Shown here: in pieces, positions 52,965 through 62,285 of the stretch | Layout: each line of letters starts with the position of its first letter | Position numbering within the stretch: position 1 is the first letter of the stretch | Assembly (NCBI GenBank): GCA_023663635.1 | Contig: JAMPHD010000013.1 | Span: forward strand, 1-64,000 | Origin: Acetatifactor muris | Lineage (GTDB): Bacteria; Bacillota; Clostridia; Lachnospirales; Lachnospiraceae | Direction: 5' to 3' | Length of the DNA: 64,000 bases | The notes under the pieces: generated by a model | Databases searched by the model: none | What the model was told of the DNA's origin: nothing | The model's input: the letters and a program-made list of their open reading frames with translations, nothing else | Translations under genes and position numbers: made by a program

Positions 52965-54509
52965 TTAGTCCTGATATCTGAAATAGTCAAAATCCGCGGG
53001 AATCCTGCTGCCGCATCCGCCGTTGTTGGCGTAGATCCCCACCAATGTGCCCGTGTGGCGCTTGGGATCATCCGGCACGCCCTCGTCGCACAGATAGATA
53101 CAATTCTCCAAGACTCCCACAGGCTCCCAGTCCGTCCCGTCCACGCTGTAGTAAAAGCTGCGGGTCAGGCCCTTTACGATCACTTTCAGCCACACGGGGC
53201 CTTCGGGAACCCGTTCCACCTGCGCGATCAGCTCCTCCCCGTGATTTCTGTTGATCACCAGCCTGATCTTTCTTCCGTCCTCCCAACAGACCGCGCAGCG
53301 GGCATAGGTGGCCGTGCTGTAATAGCAGGTCAGCCCCGCCTGTTCGCCGTCCTTCGCGGGATAAAATTCCACCTTGGTCTCCGCCTCGTAGGACAGCTCC
53401 TGCTCTCTGCGGAGCAGTGTATTCTTGGCGCGTATCTCATGCAGCTGCCCGTCTCTCGTCCAGATGCGAAAATACCCCGGGCGCTCCGTCAGAGACCATG
53501 AGCCGTTGTCCGGATTCCGCACAAATTCCCACTCGTTGTTTAATTGATCGCTGTCAAAATCATCAGATAAATTTCGCTCAAAAACGCATTCCGGCAGATC
53601 CGGAGCAATCTGTTCCGTACTCGGCCCCTTCCCGTTATTGATCGTAAACCACCCGTCCTCCGTCCACCGTACGGGATCCAGCGCCGACTCCCTGCCCACG
53701 GTGGTATATCTGCCCCCGTTGGGTCTGCCGCAGAGATAATAGCACCACCAGTTTCCCTTTTGGTCCTGTACCAACTTGCCATGTCCGGCCCGTTGGATCG
53801 GAGCCTCCGGATCCGTCTGGCGCATCACCGGATTGTAAGGGGAATTTGCATACTCCCCATAGAGTTCACGGCTCCTGGCCACGTTGATCCCATGTCCGTA
53901 ACCCGTGCCACCTTCCGCCACCATGGCGTAATAGTAGCCGTCCTTTCGGAACATATGCGGACCCTCGGAACAGCGCTCCCCCGTGCCGCCCCACGCGGTC
54001 TTCACGGGCCCTGCCACCGCCAGCCCGTCCGCCGTGAGCGGAACCGTCTGCACGGCCTTGGCGATGAGCATGTATCTGCTGCCGTCCTCATCCACAAACA
54101 GGGACGGATCGATATCATCCACCTCCAGACAGACGGGTTTGCCATAAGGTCCCTCCGGCCTGTCGGACACCATCACCAGTTGGCGGCGCATCACATTATT
54201 GTCCCGCTTGCCGTCCGCGTTCAGCCGCAATGTGGCGTAAATATAGAATTTGCCGTCCACATACTCGATGTCCGGCGCCCAGATGCCATGGGAATCCCTG
54301 ATGTCGCTCAGATCCAGCCACTCCGGATTGGTGATCGCGTGTCCCACGATATGCCAATGCACCATATCCCGGGAGTGGGAGATGGGTATGGCCGGAAAAT
54401 ATTGAAAGCTCGAATTGACCATATAAAAATCATCCCCCACCCGGATCACGGAAGGGTCCGGAAAAAAGCCTCTCTGCACCGGATTGGAATAAGTTCTCGC
54501 TGCCGCCAT
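52965..54509 (-). CDS. Glycoside hydrolase family 43 protein (beta-xylosidase/arabinofuranosidase-like)
   Basis: The 514-residue protein begins with YSNPVQRGFFPDPSVIRVGDDFYM (in part), where FFPDPS holds the general-base Asp. GIWAPDIEYVDGKFYIY and the later GPHMFRKDGYYYAMVAEGGTGYGHG region, shown here as SEGPHMF, hold the other acidic residues. The C-terminal 180 residues form a beta-sandwich (DFDSDQLNNEWEFVR, GEQAGLTCYYS) common in GH43 xylosidases. No signal peptide is seen, so it acts on imported xylo- or arabino-oligosaccharides. The ATG at 54509 has GGGAGG upstream. Confidence 0.9.
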   Translation of the reverse strand: MAAARTYSNPVQRGFFPDPSVIRVGDDFYMVNSSFQYFPAIPISHSRDMVHWHIVGHAITNPEWLDLSDIRDSHGIWAPDIEYVDGKFYIYATLRLNADGKRDNNVMRRQLVMVSDRPEGPYGKPVCLEVDDIDPSLFVDEDGSRYMLIAKAVQTVPLTADGLAVAGPVKTAWGGTGERCSEGPHMFRKDGYYYAMVAEGGTGYGHGINVARSRELYGEYANSPYNPVMRQTDPEAPIQRAGHGKLVQDQKGNWWCYYLCGRPNGGRYTTVGRESALDPVRWTEDGWFTINNGKGPSTEQIAPDLPECVFERNLSDDFDSDQLNNEWEFVRNPDNGSWSLTERPGYFRIWTRDGQLHEIRAKNTLLRREQELSYEAETKVEFYPAKDGEQAGLTCYYSTATYARCAVCWEDGRKIRLVINRNHGEELIAQVERVPEGPVWLKVIVKGLTRSFYYSVDGTDWEPVGVLENCIYLCDEGVPDDPKRHTGTLVGIYANNGGCGSRIPADFDYFRYQD

Positions 54510-54566
54510 ACTGCGTCCTCCCATATATTTTCGTTCAACGTGTGAAAATCACGCCCATGCGAGGGC

Positions 54567-54755
54567 TCAATGTCCCCATATCTGAAAAGTATTGGATAAG
54601 ATATCGTCCACAGCCTCCACCGGCACATTTGCGATCTCAGCGATCTCCTGTATGGACAGTCCGGATGTCTCGCAGGAAGTCTTCAGACCCACAACCTTAT
54701 CCACGGCCTCCTCCGAATACTGTTCAAGACCAAACTCTTCTTTGATCGAATCCAT
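54567..54755 (-). CDS. Small helical protein of unknown function, HTH-like
   Basis: The 62-residue protein starts MDSIKEEFGLEQYSEEAVDK and contains ETSGLSIQEIAEIANVPVEA, here read as SIQEIAEIANVPVEAV, which looks like a helix-turn-helix and resembles the C-terminal end of Rpn/PD-(D/E)XK family proteins. AAAGGAG lies seven bases before the ATG at 54755. A longer frame to 54896 has no good start and is not used. It could be a small regulator or a leftover of a transposase-like gene. It is unrecognised. Confidence 0.6.
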   Translation of the reverse strand: MDSIKEEFGLEQYSEEAVDKVVGLKTSCETSGLSIQEIAEIANVPVEAVDDILSNTFQIWGH

Positions 54756-54863
54756 ATGATCTCCTTTCCGGCCAAGGATACCCGGGATCGCCGGACACCC
54801 TGACATATCTGTGCGTATTTTACGGTTATATGACCAGTATAACACAAAGGGCCGGGGATTCAC

Positions 54864-55100
54864 AACAGGTTTTATGATTTGCGGAAACCGCTCCACAGGA
54901 ATCAGTCCTGATCGGCCAATTGACCAGGGATGGCGAATTGCTTTGTTTTTCCAAAGAAACCGGACATTTCATACGTTGGTTTGACGGGAGAATCAATGAT
55001 GAGGATCTATTTATGAAATTCATGAAAAACACCGACGAAAGAGAAAAAAGAAGGAAAATCTGCCATAGAATTTTAAGAATTACGCCAACCGCATAGCCTC
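54864..55100 (+). pseudogene. Possible gene fragment without a start codon
   Basis: Between the small protein and the PD-(D/E)XK gene, one plus-strand frame stays open for about 67 codons after a TGA and reads protein-like text: GQLTRDGELLCFSKETGHF, RWFDGRINDEDLFMKFM, KRRKICHRILRI. It has no ATG near the beginning and no ribosome binding site. It may be the decayed 3' end of an unknown gene; chance is possible. The rest of the 324-base gap holds nothing visible. Confidence 0.25.
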
Positions 55101-55958
55101 GGTTTCAAGTTCCCTGACATCATTCTCGGATAAATCGGGAAAACATTCAGATATTTCATCCACTTTTATTTTCCCCAATTTCAGAAGTCTGCGGGCATTG
55201 TCTTTTGTAGCTCTTTTTGCCGCTTCATTCCTCATATCCTCCATCATTTTACACATGGCGTTTACTCCTTTCTCATCCTGTTTGAAGTACCTCGCCTTTT
55301 GGGCAAGTGCCTCGTAATTCATATCATCCGGGTCAGTGCATGAAAAATCGTGCATTAATTTGCCAACTTCATCATTGCCCCTATATTTACCGTTCACGTA
55401 TAAAATATGCGAACCGTCCCCAAACAATACTTTATTTCCCCTGATTGTGACATATCTCTCTACCGGATATATCGGCTGATTTCCTTTCATCACATCATTT
55501 TCCGTAATGAAAACAACATAACTGTCGGGAATGTCCTCCGTTTTTTCGCCACTCTTTAATATATGCGCGTCCAACAGACTGCTGTTGTGCCTTGCCCGTT
55601 TTGCGCCTGTTCCTGCGTCTTTCCTCTGAATTTCCACGTCAAATTCCTTGTTGTCACTGTCAACCACATGAACATCTAATGTGGCGGAGCGCCCCTGTAA
55701 GTTTTTCAACATCTCCTGTGTTCGAACCGATTTTATTTTTATATCCTTTTTCCCTAAAACAATCTGTAATATCAGTTCCACAGCCTCAAAATTATCCGCA
55801 AGGCAGACGGTCATAAAATCATCGTCCATATATCGGAACGATTTCAGACGCTCTAAATCCAACTGATGCAGATGATCTTGTTGCATCAGTTTCTGATGCA
55901 GATGATCTTGTTGCATCAGTTTCTGATGCAGATGATCTGTCGTATTCAAAAATATCAC
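55080..55958 (-). CDS. PD-(D/E)XK nuclease family transposase (Rpn-like), complete
   Basis: The 292-residue protein has the family core: MDDDFMTVCLADNFEAVELI, TLDVHVVDSDNKEFDVEIQRKD with the catalytic Asp and Glu-x-Gln, shown here in two parts, and HNSSLLDAHILKSGEKTED plus PIYPVERYV. The C-terminal part is charged and helical. Such proteins promote recombination or act as remnants of mobile elements. The start is a GTG at 55958 with only a weak ribosome binding site. The first 33 residues contain a repeated DHLHQKLMQQ unit and are absent from typical members, so true translation may begin later. Confidence 0.8.
   Translation of the reverse strand: MIFLNTTDHLHQKLMQQDHLHQKLMQQDHLHQLDLERLKSFRYMDDDFMTVCLADNFEAVELILQIVLGKKDIKIKSVRTQEMLKNLQGRSATLDVHVVDSDNKEFDVEIQRKDAGTGAKRARHNSSLLDAHILKSGEKTEDIPDSYVVFITENDVMKGNQPIYPVERYVTIRGNKVLFGDGSHILYVNGKYRGNDEVGKLMHDFSCTDPDDMNYEALAQKARYFKQDEKGVNAMCKMMEDMRNEAAKRATKDNARRLLKLGKIKVDEISECFPDLSENDVRELETEAMRLA
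55863..55938. repeat. 30 bp tandem repeat (2.5 units), each with an internal inverted repeat
   Basis: Unit 55863-55892 is repeated exactly at 55893-55922 and partly at 55923-55938. Each full unit begins CTGATGCA and has TGCATCAG near its end, a perfect eight-base inverted repeat. Because 30 is a multiple of three, extra units keep the frame and add the peptide DHLHQKLMQQ. Confidence 0.9.
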
Positions 55959-56099
55959 CTTCTTTCGTTACCTTCATTATACATCGGACAATAATTTTTG
56001 AAAACTGAATTTTTCTGAAAATTCTCTTAAATCCTTTGTTATAGTCAATTAGCCCGGTATAAGCCGGCCCAACTTTGCCTCCTTCATCAAAACGACAAA

Positions 56100-56144
56100 A
56101 AGGCTGCCGTTTCACGGGATCTTATCCTTTCAAACGACAGCCTT
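56100..56144 (-). terminator. Intrinsic terminator of the groESL operon
   Basis: On the minus strand AAGGCTGTCGTTT pairs with AAACGGCAGCCTT (one G-U) across an 19-base loop and is followed by TTTTGTCGTTTT. It lies 45 bases after the groEL stop. Confidence 0.85.
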
Positions 56145-56189
56145 AATAGTCAATCCGGTCTCGGAATATGTCCGCTTATGCCAAGGGGG

Positions 56190-57848
<1,659 letters not shown>

Positions 57849-57927
57849 CTATCTGACTTTTGACATCTTATCTGCCGTCCGCATCCCGCCTCCCAAACGG
57901 CGCGAATACATTTATCTGCGGAAAATA

Positions 57928-58212
57928 TCACTCGATGATCGCCAGAATGTCGTTCTGCTTTACAATGATGAACTCATCCTCATCCATCTTCACTTCCGTT
58001 CCCGAATACTTAGAGAAGATGACTTTGTCGCCGACTTTGACTTCCATCTTCACTTCCTTGCCGTCCACGGTTCCTCCGGGCCCCACCGCGATCACTTCAG
58101 CCTGTTGGGGTTTCTCCTTATTCTGGCCGGGAAGCACGATACCCGACTTGGTGGTCTCCTCTGCCACTAACTGTTTCAATACGACTCTGTCTCCTAAAGG
58201 TACTAATTTCAT
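57928..58212 (-). CDS. groES: 10 kDa co-chaperonin GroES
   Basis: The 94-residue protein has LVPLGDRVVLKQLVAEETTK, the mobile loop SGIVLPGQNKEKPQ, and YSGTEVKMDEDEFIIVKQND near the end (in part). It caps the GroEL ring. AGGAGG is seven bases before the ATG. A CIRCE operator and a sigma-A promoter lie upstream. Confidence 0.97.
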   Translation of the reverse strand: MKLVPLGDRVVLKQLVAEETTKSGIVLPGQNKEKPQQAEVIAVGPGGTVDGKEVKMEVKVGDKVIFSKYSGTEVKMDEDEFIIVKQNDILAIIE

Positions 58213-58264
58213 AATATTGCCTCCTTACATTGATTGTACAGATCATACCCGTTTTTCTTGTTTG

Positions 58265-58291
58265 TTAGCACTCATTCGCATCGAGTGCTAA
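58265..58291. promoter_or_regulatory. CIRCE operator (HrcA binding site)
   Basis: TTAGCACTC, nine bases, GAGTGCTAA: a perfect match to the CIRCE inverted repeat. It sits just past the likely transcription start of groESL, so HrcA would repress the operon without heat stress. Confidence 0.97.
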
Positions 58292-58303
58292 CCGTCAAAA
58301 CAT

Positions 58304-58332
58304 ATATTAGTTTTATATGTGGAGCTTTGCAA
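58304..58332 (-). promoter_or_regulatory. Sigma-A promoter of groESL
   Basis: On the minus strand TTGCAA (58327-58332), 17 bases and TAATAT (58304-58309). The CIRCE begins 12 bases after the -10, the usual placing. Confidence 0.65.
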
Positions 58333-58452
58333 ATAGATTTACATGGATTTAATTTCCGTTTTCTCCTTAAATCTCATGTTTTCTCGATTAATCTTCCGTT
58401 TTCTTTTGCAATGTTGAAATGTGAGATTTTATAATTAGTTTATAATTTTATG

Positions 58453-58502
58453 AAAAGAGCCATTTGGGACATCCCTCGGGACCGTACCCAAATGGCTCTT
58501 TT
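58453..58502. terminator. Bidirectional intrinsic terminator
   Basis: AAAAGAGCCATTTGGG pairs perfectly with CCCAAATGGCTCTTTT across an 18-base loop. It ends the C39-like gene's transcript on the minus strand and insulates the groESL promoter. The gene-free stretch 58213-58576 holds this, the promoter and CIRCE. Confidence 0.85.
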
Positions 58503-58576
58503 CTACACGTCTCAGACTGTCGTGCCACCGCGCGAAAACCCGTTGCGGAAAGCGCGGAGCTCATCGCCGAAAATTC

Positions 58577-59245
58577 TCAGCACTTGATCTCCAGATAGCC
58601 GAGCAGCTTGCTCATATCGTACTCTTCCAACACGCCGAGATTGGAATCATAGAACTTGCCGTCATAATGTACCAGATAGTGGCAGAAACGTCCCATCTTC
58701 TCCATCATGATACAGCACTTGGGCAGAACGGTGTCACGCCCCTCGGTGTAGTTGATGATATCCGTGTGGTCGATGCCGTAGTAGTTCAGAGCGGAGATCA
58801 CGCGTCCCATGGTCGCCTGCCACTCTCTGCAGTCCATGACCGTGATGACCTCGGCGATGGTCACACCCGCCAACATGGCCACACAGGCCTGCCCGCACAG
58901 ACCATCCTCGGGCTGAATGATCACGCTCATGCTGTCGATCTTACGAACGGGATTCTCAAAGCTGTAGGGGCTGTTCTGGTCCATACGGATCAGGGAGCCG
59001 TTCACATGAAGCAGGATCTTATGGGGCACTCCCAACTCCACGCTCACCACATCCGCATCGGGAATATGGATCTCGTAATTACCTTTGTCGTGAGGCAGCA
59101 GCTCGCAGTCAATGATCTTGTTGTCCAGTACCACGTCCGCCTTAATGACCTCTCTCTGCTTGCAGACTTCCCAGATATTAAAGGGAATGGGGATCATATA
59201 CCCCTTGTCTTGTCTTTCGATCTTGGACTCAAAAAAGTATCTCAT
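58577..59245 (-). CDS. C39-like cysteine-protease-fold protein with N-terminal DUF1905-like domain
   Basis: The 222-residue cytoplasmic protein has two parts. The first ~95 residues (MIPIPFNIWEVCKQREVIKA) resemble the small DUF1905 beta-barrel. The second part has QPEDGLCGQACVAMLAGVTI with a catalytic-type Cys, and FCHYLVHYDGKFYDSN with His and Asp/Asn, as in C39-like peptidases. It lacks an ABC transporter or leader-peptide neighbour, so it may be a peptidase-like binding protein. The ATG at 59245 has GGAGG four bases upstream; a longer start to 59296 is less likely. Confidence 0.7.
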   Translation of the reverse strand: MRYFFESKIERQDKGYMIPIPFNIWEVCKQREVIKADVVLDNKIIDCELLPHDKGNYEIHIPDADVVSVELGVPHKILLHVNGSLIRMDQNSPYSFENPVRKIDSMSVIIQPEDGLCGQACVAMLAGVTIAEVITVMDCREWQATMGRVISALNYYGIDHTDIINYTEGRDTVLPKCCIMMEKMGRFCHYLVHYDGKFYDSNLGVLEEYDMSKLLGYLEIKC

Positions 59246-59429
59246 ATTTCCTCCATTTCCGTCCGCCTGTCCGATGACAGCGCGGCTGATTCTCATTATT
59301 ATATAGATTGTATCAAATATTTATCCGCTTGCAAACAGTTTTCTCACAACTTTTTAAAGTTTTTTGCGGATTCGGATAACGGTCCGGGAGTTTGCCCGGC
59401 CTCTTCCGATCCTCTGCCCCGCGGAGCGA

Positions 59430-60302
59430 TTATTTTCCCTTTCGGTACTCCTTGGGAGTGCATCCCAGTCTCTCCCGAAAACATTTGCCGAAATAGCTCG
59501 CCTGTCCGAAACCGGTCATGACCGCGATCTCGCCGATCTGTCTGTCCGTGTTGATCAGAAGATCCACCGCTTTGGAGAGGCGGTAATCCATGATGTATCT
59601 GTAGGGAGTGGTGTCCAGCGTCTGTTTAAAGCACCGCAGACACTCGGATTTGCTCACCCCGGCATCCGCCGCCAACTCCTCCAAAGTGATCTCCTCCCGG
59701 TAATGCTGCTCCACAAAATACAGGAATTTTCCCATGCGAGCGCTCACCGCGTTCCTGCGCCTTGGAGCGGATGGCCTGACGTTTCTCTGTATGGGGGACC
59801 AGACCGATGCCCATAACGTCAAAATTTCATATTGACAGCCCTGATCCCCGGCCGACTCCTCTTGCGCGGAAAGCGTCTCAAGCCCCGCAAGCACTTTCTC
59901 ATGCCAATCCTCGCTGCCGTCGAAGAGCAAAACAGACAATCCCTCATTCCCCAACAACTCCTCTACCTGCCGCTGCGCCGGACTCCCCGGATAAAACTCC
60001 AAAAAATACGCGGGGAACATAAAGCTGACGCAGCGATACTCTCCCTTTTGCTCCAGGGAATGGACCACATTTCTGTTGATAAAAACGCCCTGTCCCGCCC
60101 GCGTTTCCACCGATGTATCCGGAGTGCGCACGACCACGGTTCCCGCCTCCACATAGAGGAAACGCAGATTCTCATGCCTCTGCATCACCCGGACGGCACT
60201 GCCCGAGGGGCGATCCTCCCATGTGAAGATTCTCCTATAATAGGGGAACGATTTTCGTGAAAAATCGTTCCCCTGAAACGATTTCCTGTCCTCCCGATCC
60301 AT
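59430..60302 (-). CDS. AraC-family transcriptional regulator
   Basis: The 290-residue protein has an N-terminal cupin-like sensing domain (HENLRFLYVEAGTVVVRTPD in part; RAGQGVFINRNVVHSLEQKG) and a C-terminal double helix-turn-helix from about 190. There ITLEELAADAGVSKSECLRCF and VDLLINTDRQIGEIAVMTGFGQASYFGKCFRERLG (in part) are the two AraC helices. It probably senses a sugar or small ligand and activates a metabolic gene elsewhere. No obvious target lies beside it; rqcH is divergent. Confidence 0.9.
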   Translation of the reverse strand: MDREDRKSFQGNDFSRKSFPYYRRIFTWEDRPSGSAVRVMQRHENLRFLYVEAGTVVVRTPDTSVETRAGQGVFINRNVVHSLEQKGEYRCVSFMFPAYFLEFYPGSPAQRQVEELLGNEGLSVLLFDGSEDWHEKVLAGLETLSAQEESAGDQGCQYEILTLWASVWSPIQRNVRPSAPRRRNAVSARMGKFLYFVEQHYREEITLEELAADAGVSKSECLRCFKQTLDTTPYRYIMDYRLSKAVDLLINTDRQIGEIAVMTGFGQASYFGKCFRERLGCTPKEYRKGK

Positions 60303-60512
60303 CCCGCTCTCTCATCTCCTTCCACCCGGATATCGTTGGCGATATCTTTTTATTTTTTGCGTGTTTTTAAGTCCAAAAATTCAATATTCTGTGATATGAT
60401 TATATTACGAACCCGCAACACAGTCAAGTCCCTCAAGCCCCATATTGACAGTTTAGCCCCTGCTGCATTAAAATGATTGAACAGAAGTCAACTTGCGGGA
60501 GGGAATGATATT

Positions 60513-62282
60513 ATGGCATTTGACGGCGTGACAATCGCAAATGTAGTGTCCGAATTAAAGCGGGAGCTCATCGGAGGTCGCATCAACAAGATCGCGCAGC
60601 CTGAGGAGGATGAGCTGCTTTTGACCGTCAAGACGGGGGCGGGCTTGAGACGTCTCTTCATCTCCGCGGACGCCTCCCTGCCCCTGATCTATCTCACGGA
60701 GGGCAATAAGCAGGGTCCCATGACCGCGCCAAGCTTTTGCATGCTGCTCAGAAAGCATCTGCAGAACGGCCGCATCATCAATATCTCTCAGCCTGGTCTG
60801 GAGCGCATCGTCCGCATGGAGATTGAACACCTAAACGAGATGGGCGATCTGTGCCGCAAGACTCTGATCGTCGAGATCATGGGCAAACACAGCAACATTA
60901 TCTTCTGTGACGGAGAGGAGCGCGTCATCGACAGCATCAAGCGCGTGTCGGCCGCCGTCAGCAGCGTGCGGGAGGTGCTGCCCGGGAAACCCTATTTTGT
61001 GGTGGAGACACAGGACAAGCTGGATCTTCTCACCGCGGATTATGACGCGTTCCGCAAGGCCGTATCGTCCAAGCCTCAGCCCCTGTTCAAGGCGCTGTAC
61101 GGCAGCTTTACGGGTATCTCCCCCTTGTTGGCGCAGGAGCTGTGTTTCCGCGCCGGACTGGACGGAGAGACTCCCACCGCCGCCTTCACGGAGGCAGAAC
61201 TGCATGCGCTATATCTGCGATCAGAGGAGCTGTCCGCGATCATTCGGGGTGAAAATTTCGCTCCCTGCATCGCCTACAGCGGCAAACGCCCCGTGGAATT
61301 CGCCGCCGTTCCCATCACCATGTATGCGGGAAATTCCGACGAGCATCTCGTCTCCTTTGCGGACATGTCCTCCCTGCTCGAGTCTTACTATCGGGAAAAG
61401 AATGCTCTCACCCGCATCCGCCAGAAATCCGCCGATCTGCGGCGCATCGTGCAGACGGCTCTGGAGCGCAATGTCAAGAAATACGATCTGCAGCTCAAGC
61501 AGATGCAGGACACCGAAAAGCGGGAAAAATACCGCGTTTACGGCGAGTTGTTGAACACATACGGCTATGATGCCAAGCCGGGCGACAGATCCATAGAAGT
61601 CATCAACTACTACGACAATGAACCCCTGACCATTCCTCTGGACGAGACGCTCTCCGCCACGGAGAACGCCAAGGTCTATTTTGAAAAATACAATAAATTA
61701 AAGCGTACCCACGAGGCTCTGTCAGAGTTGACAAAGGAAGTAAAGGCCGAGATCGACCACCTGGAGTCCATCGGCAACGCCCTCGATATCGCCTTGCAGG
61801 AGGAGGATCTTGCGGCCATCCGAGAGGAGCTCGCGGAGAGCGGTTATATCCGTCGCCGTCCCGGTAAGAAGAACGGTTCCAAAGCCGCCTCCAAATCCGG
61901 CGCAAGCACGCCCTTTCATTATCTGAGCAGTGACGGTTTCCATATCTATGTGGGCAAGAACAACTACCAAAACGATGAGCTCACCTTCCGCTTTGCCACG
62001 GGCAATGACTGGTGGTTCCACGCCAAGGGCATGGCCGGCTCCCATGTGGTGGTCAGAACGGAGGGCGCCACGGATCTCCCTGACCGCACTTTTGAGGAGG
62101 CCGCCAGACTGGCCGCCTACTACTCCAAAGGGAGAGGCTCCGACAAAGTGGAGATCGATTATATCCAAAAGAAACATGTGAAAAAACCCGGCGGAGCCAA
62201 ACCGGGCTTTGTGGTCTACTATACGAATTTCTCCATGGTGGTTTCGTCCGACATAGACGGAATAGAGCTTGCCAGTTCATAG
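60513..62282 (+). CDS. rqcH: Ribosome quality control protein RqcH (NFACT family; older name fibronectin-binding protein)
   Basis: The 589-residue protein has an NFACT-N domain (FDGVTIANVVSELKREL, GGRINKIAQPEEDELLLTVK), a central HhH and coiled-coil region (about 290-440), and the NFACT-R domain with WWFHAKGMAGSHVVVRT. RqcH binds stalled 50S subunits and adds alanine tails to the nascent chain. GGGAGGG lies before the ATG at 60513; the extension to 60477 has no ribosome binding site. It converges on the flippase gene with only three bases between the stops, and no terminator is visible. Confidence 0.93.
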   Translation: MAFDGVTIANVVSELKRELIGGRINKIAQPEEDELLLTVKTGAGLRRLFISADASLPLIYLTEGNKQGPMTAPSFCMLLRKHLQNGRIINISQPGLERIVRMEIEHLNEMGDLCRKTLIVEIMGKHSNIIFCDGEERVIDSIKRVSAAVSSVREVLPGKPYFVVETQDKLDLLTADYDAFRKAVSSKPQPLFKALYGSFTGISPLLAQELCFRAGLDGETPTAAFTEAELHALYLRSEELSAIIRGENFAPCIAYSGKRPVEFAAVPITMYAGNSDEHLVSFADMSSLLESYYREKNALTRIRQKSADLRRIVQTALERNVKKYDLQLKQMQDTEKREKYRVYGELLNTYGYDAKPGDRSIEVINYYDNEPLTIPLDETLSATENAKVYFEKYNKLKRTHEALSELTKEVKAEIDHLESIGNALDIALQEEDLAAIREELAESGYIRRRPGKKNGSKAASKSGASTPFHYLSSDGFHIYVGKNNYQNDELTFRFATGNDWWFHAKGMAGSHVVVRTEGATDLPDRTFEEAARLAAYYSKGRGSDKVEIDYIQKKHVKKPGGAKPGFVVYYTNFSMVVSSDIDGIELASS

Positions 62283-62285
62283 AGC

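Noticed and set aside
50048-52968. Long plus-strand open frames opposite moeA and mobAB
   Set aside because: Antisense to well-recognised genes, Arg/His/Pro-rich, no homologue-like motif.
55863-55938. Possible CRISPR array
   Set aside because: The 30 bp units are directly adjacent with no spacers, there are only 2.5 of them, and they lie inside a coding frame. It is a tandem repeat.
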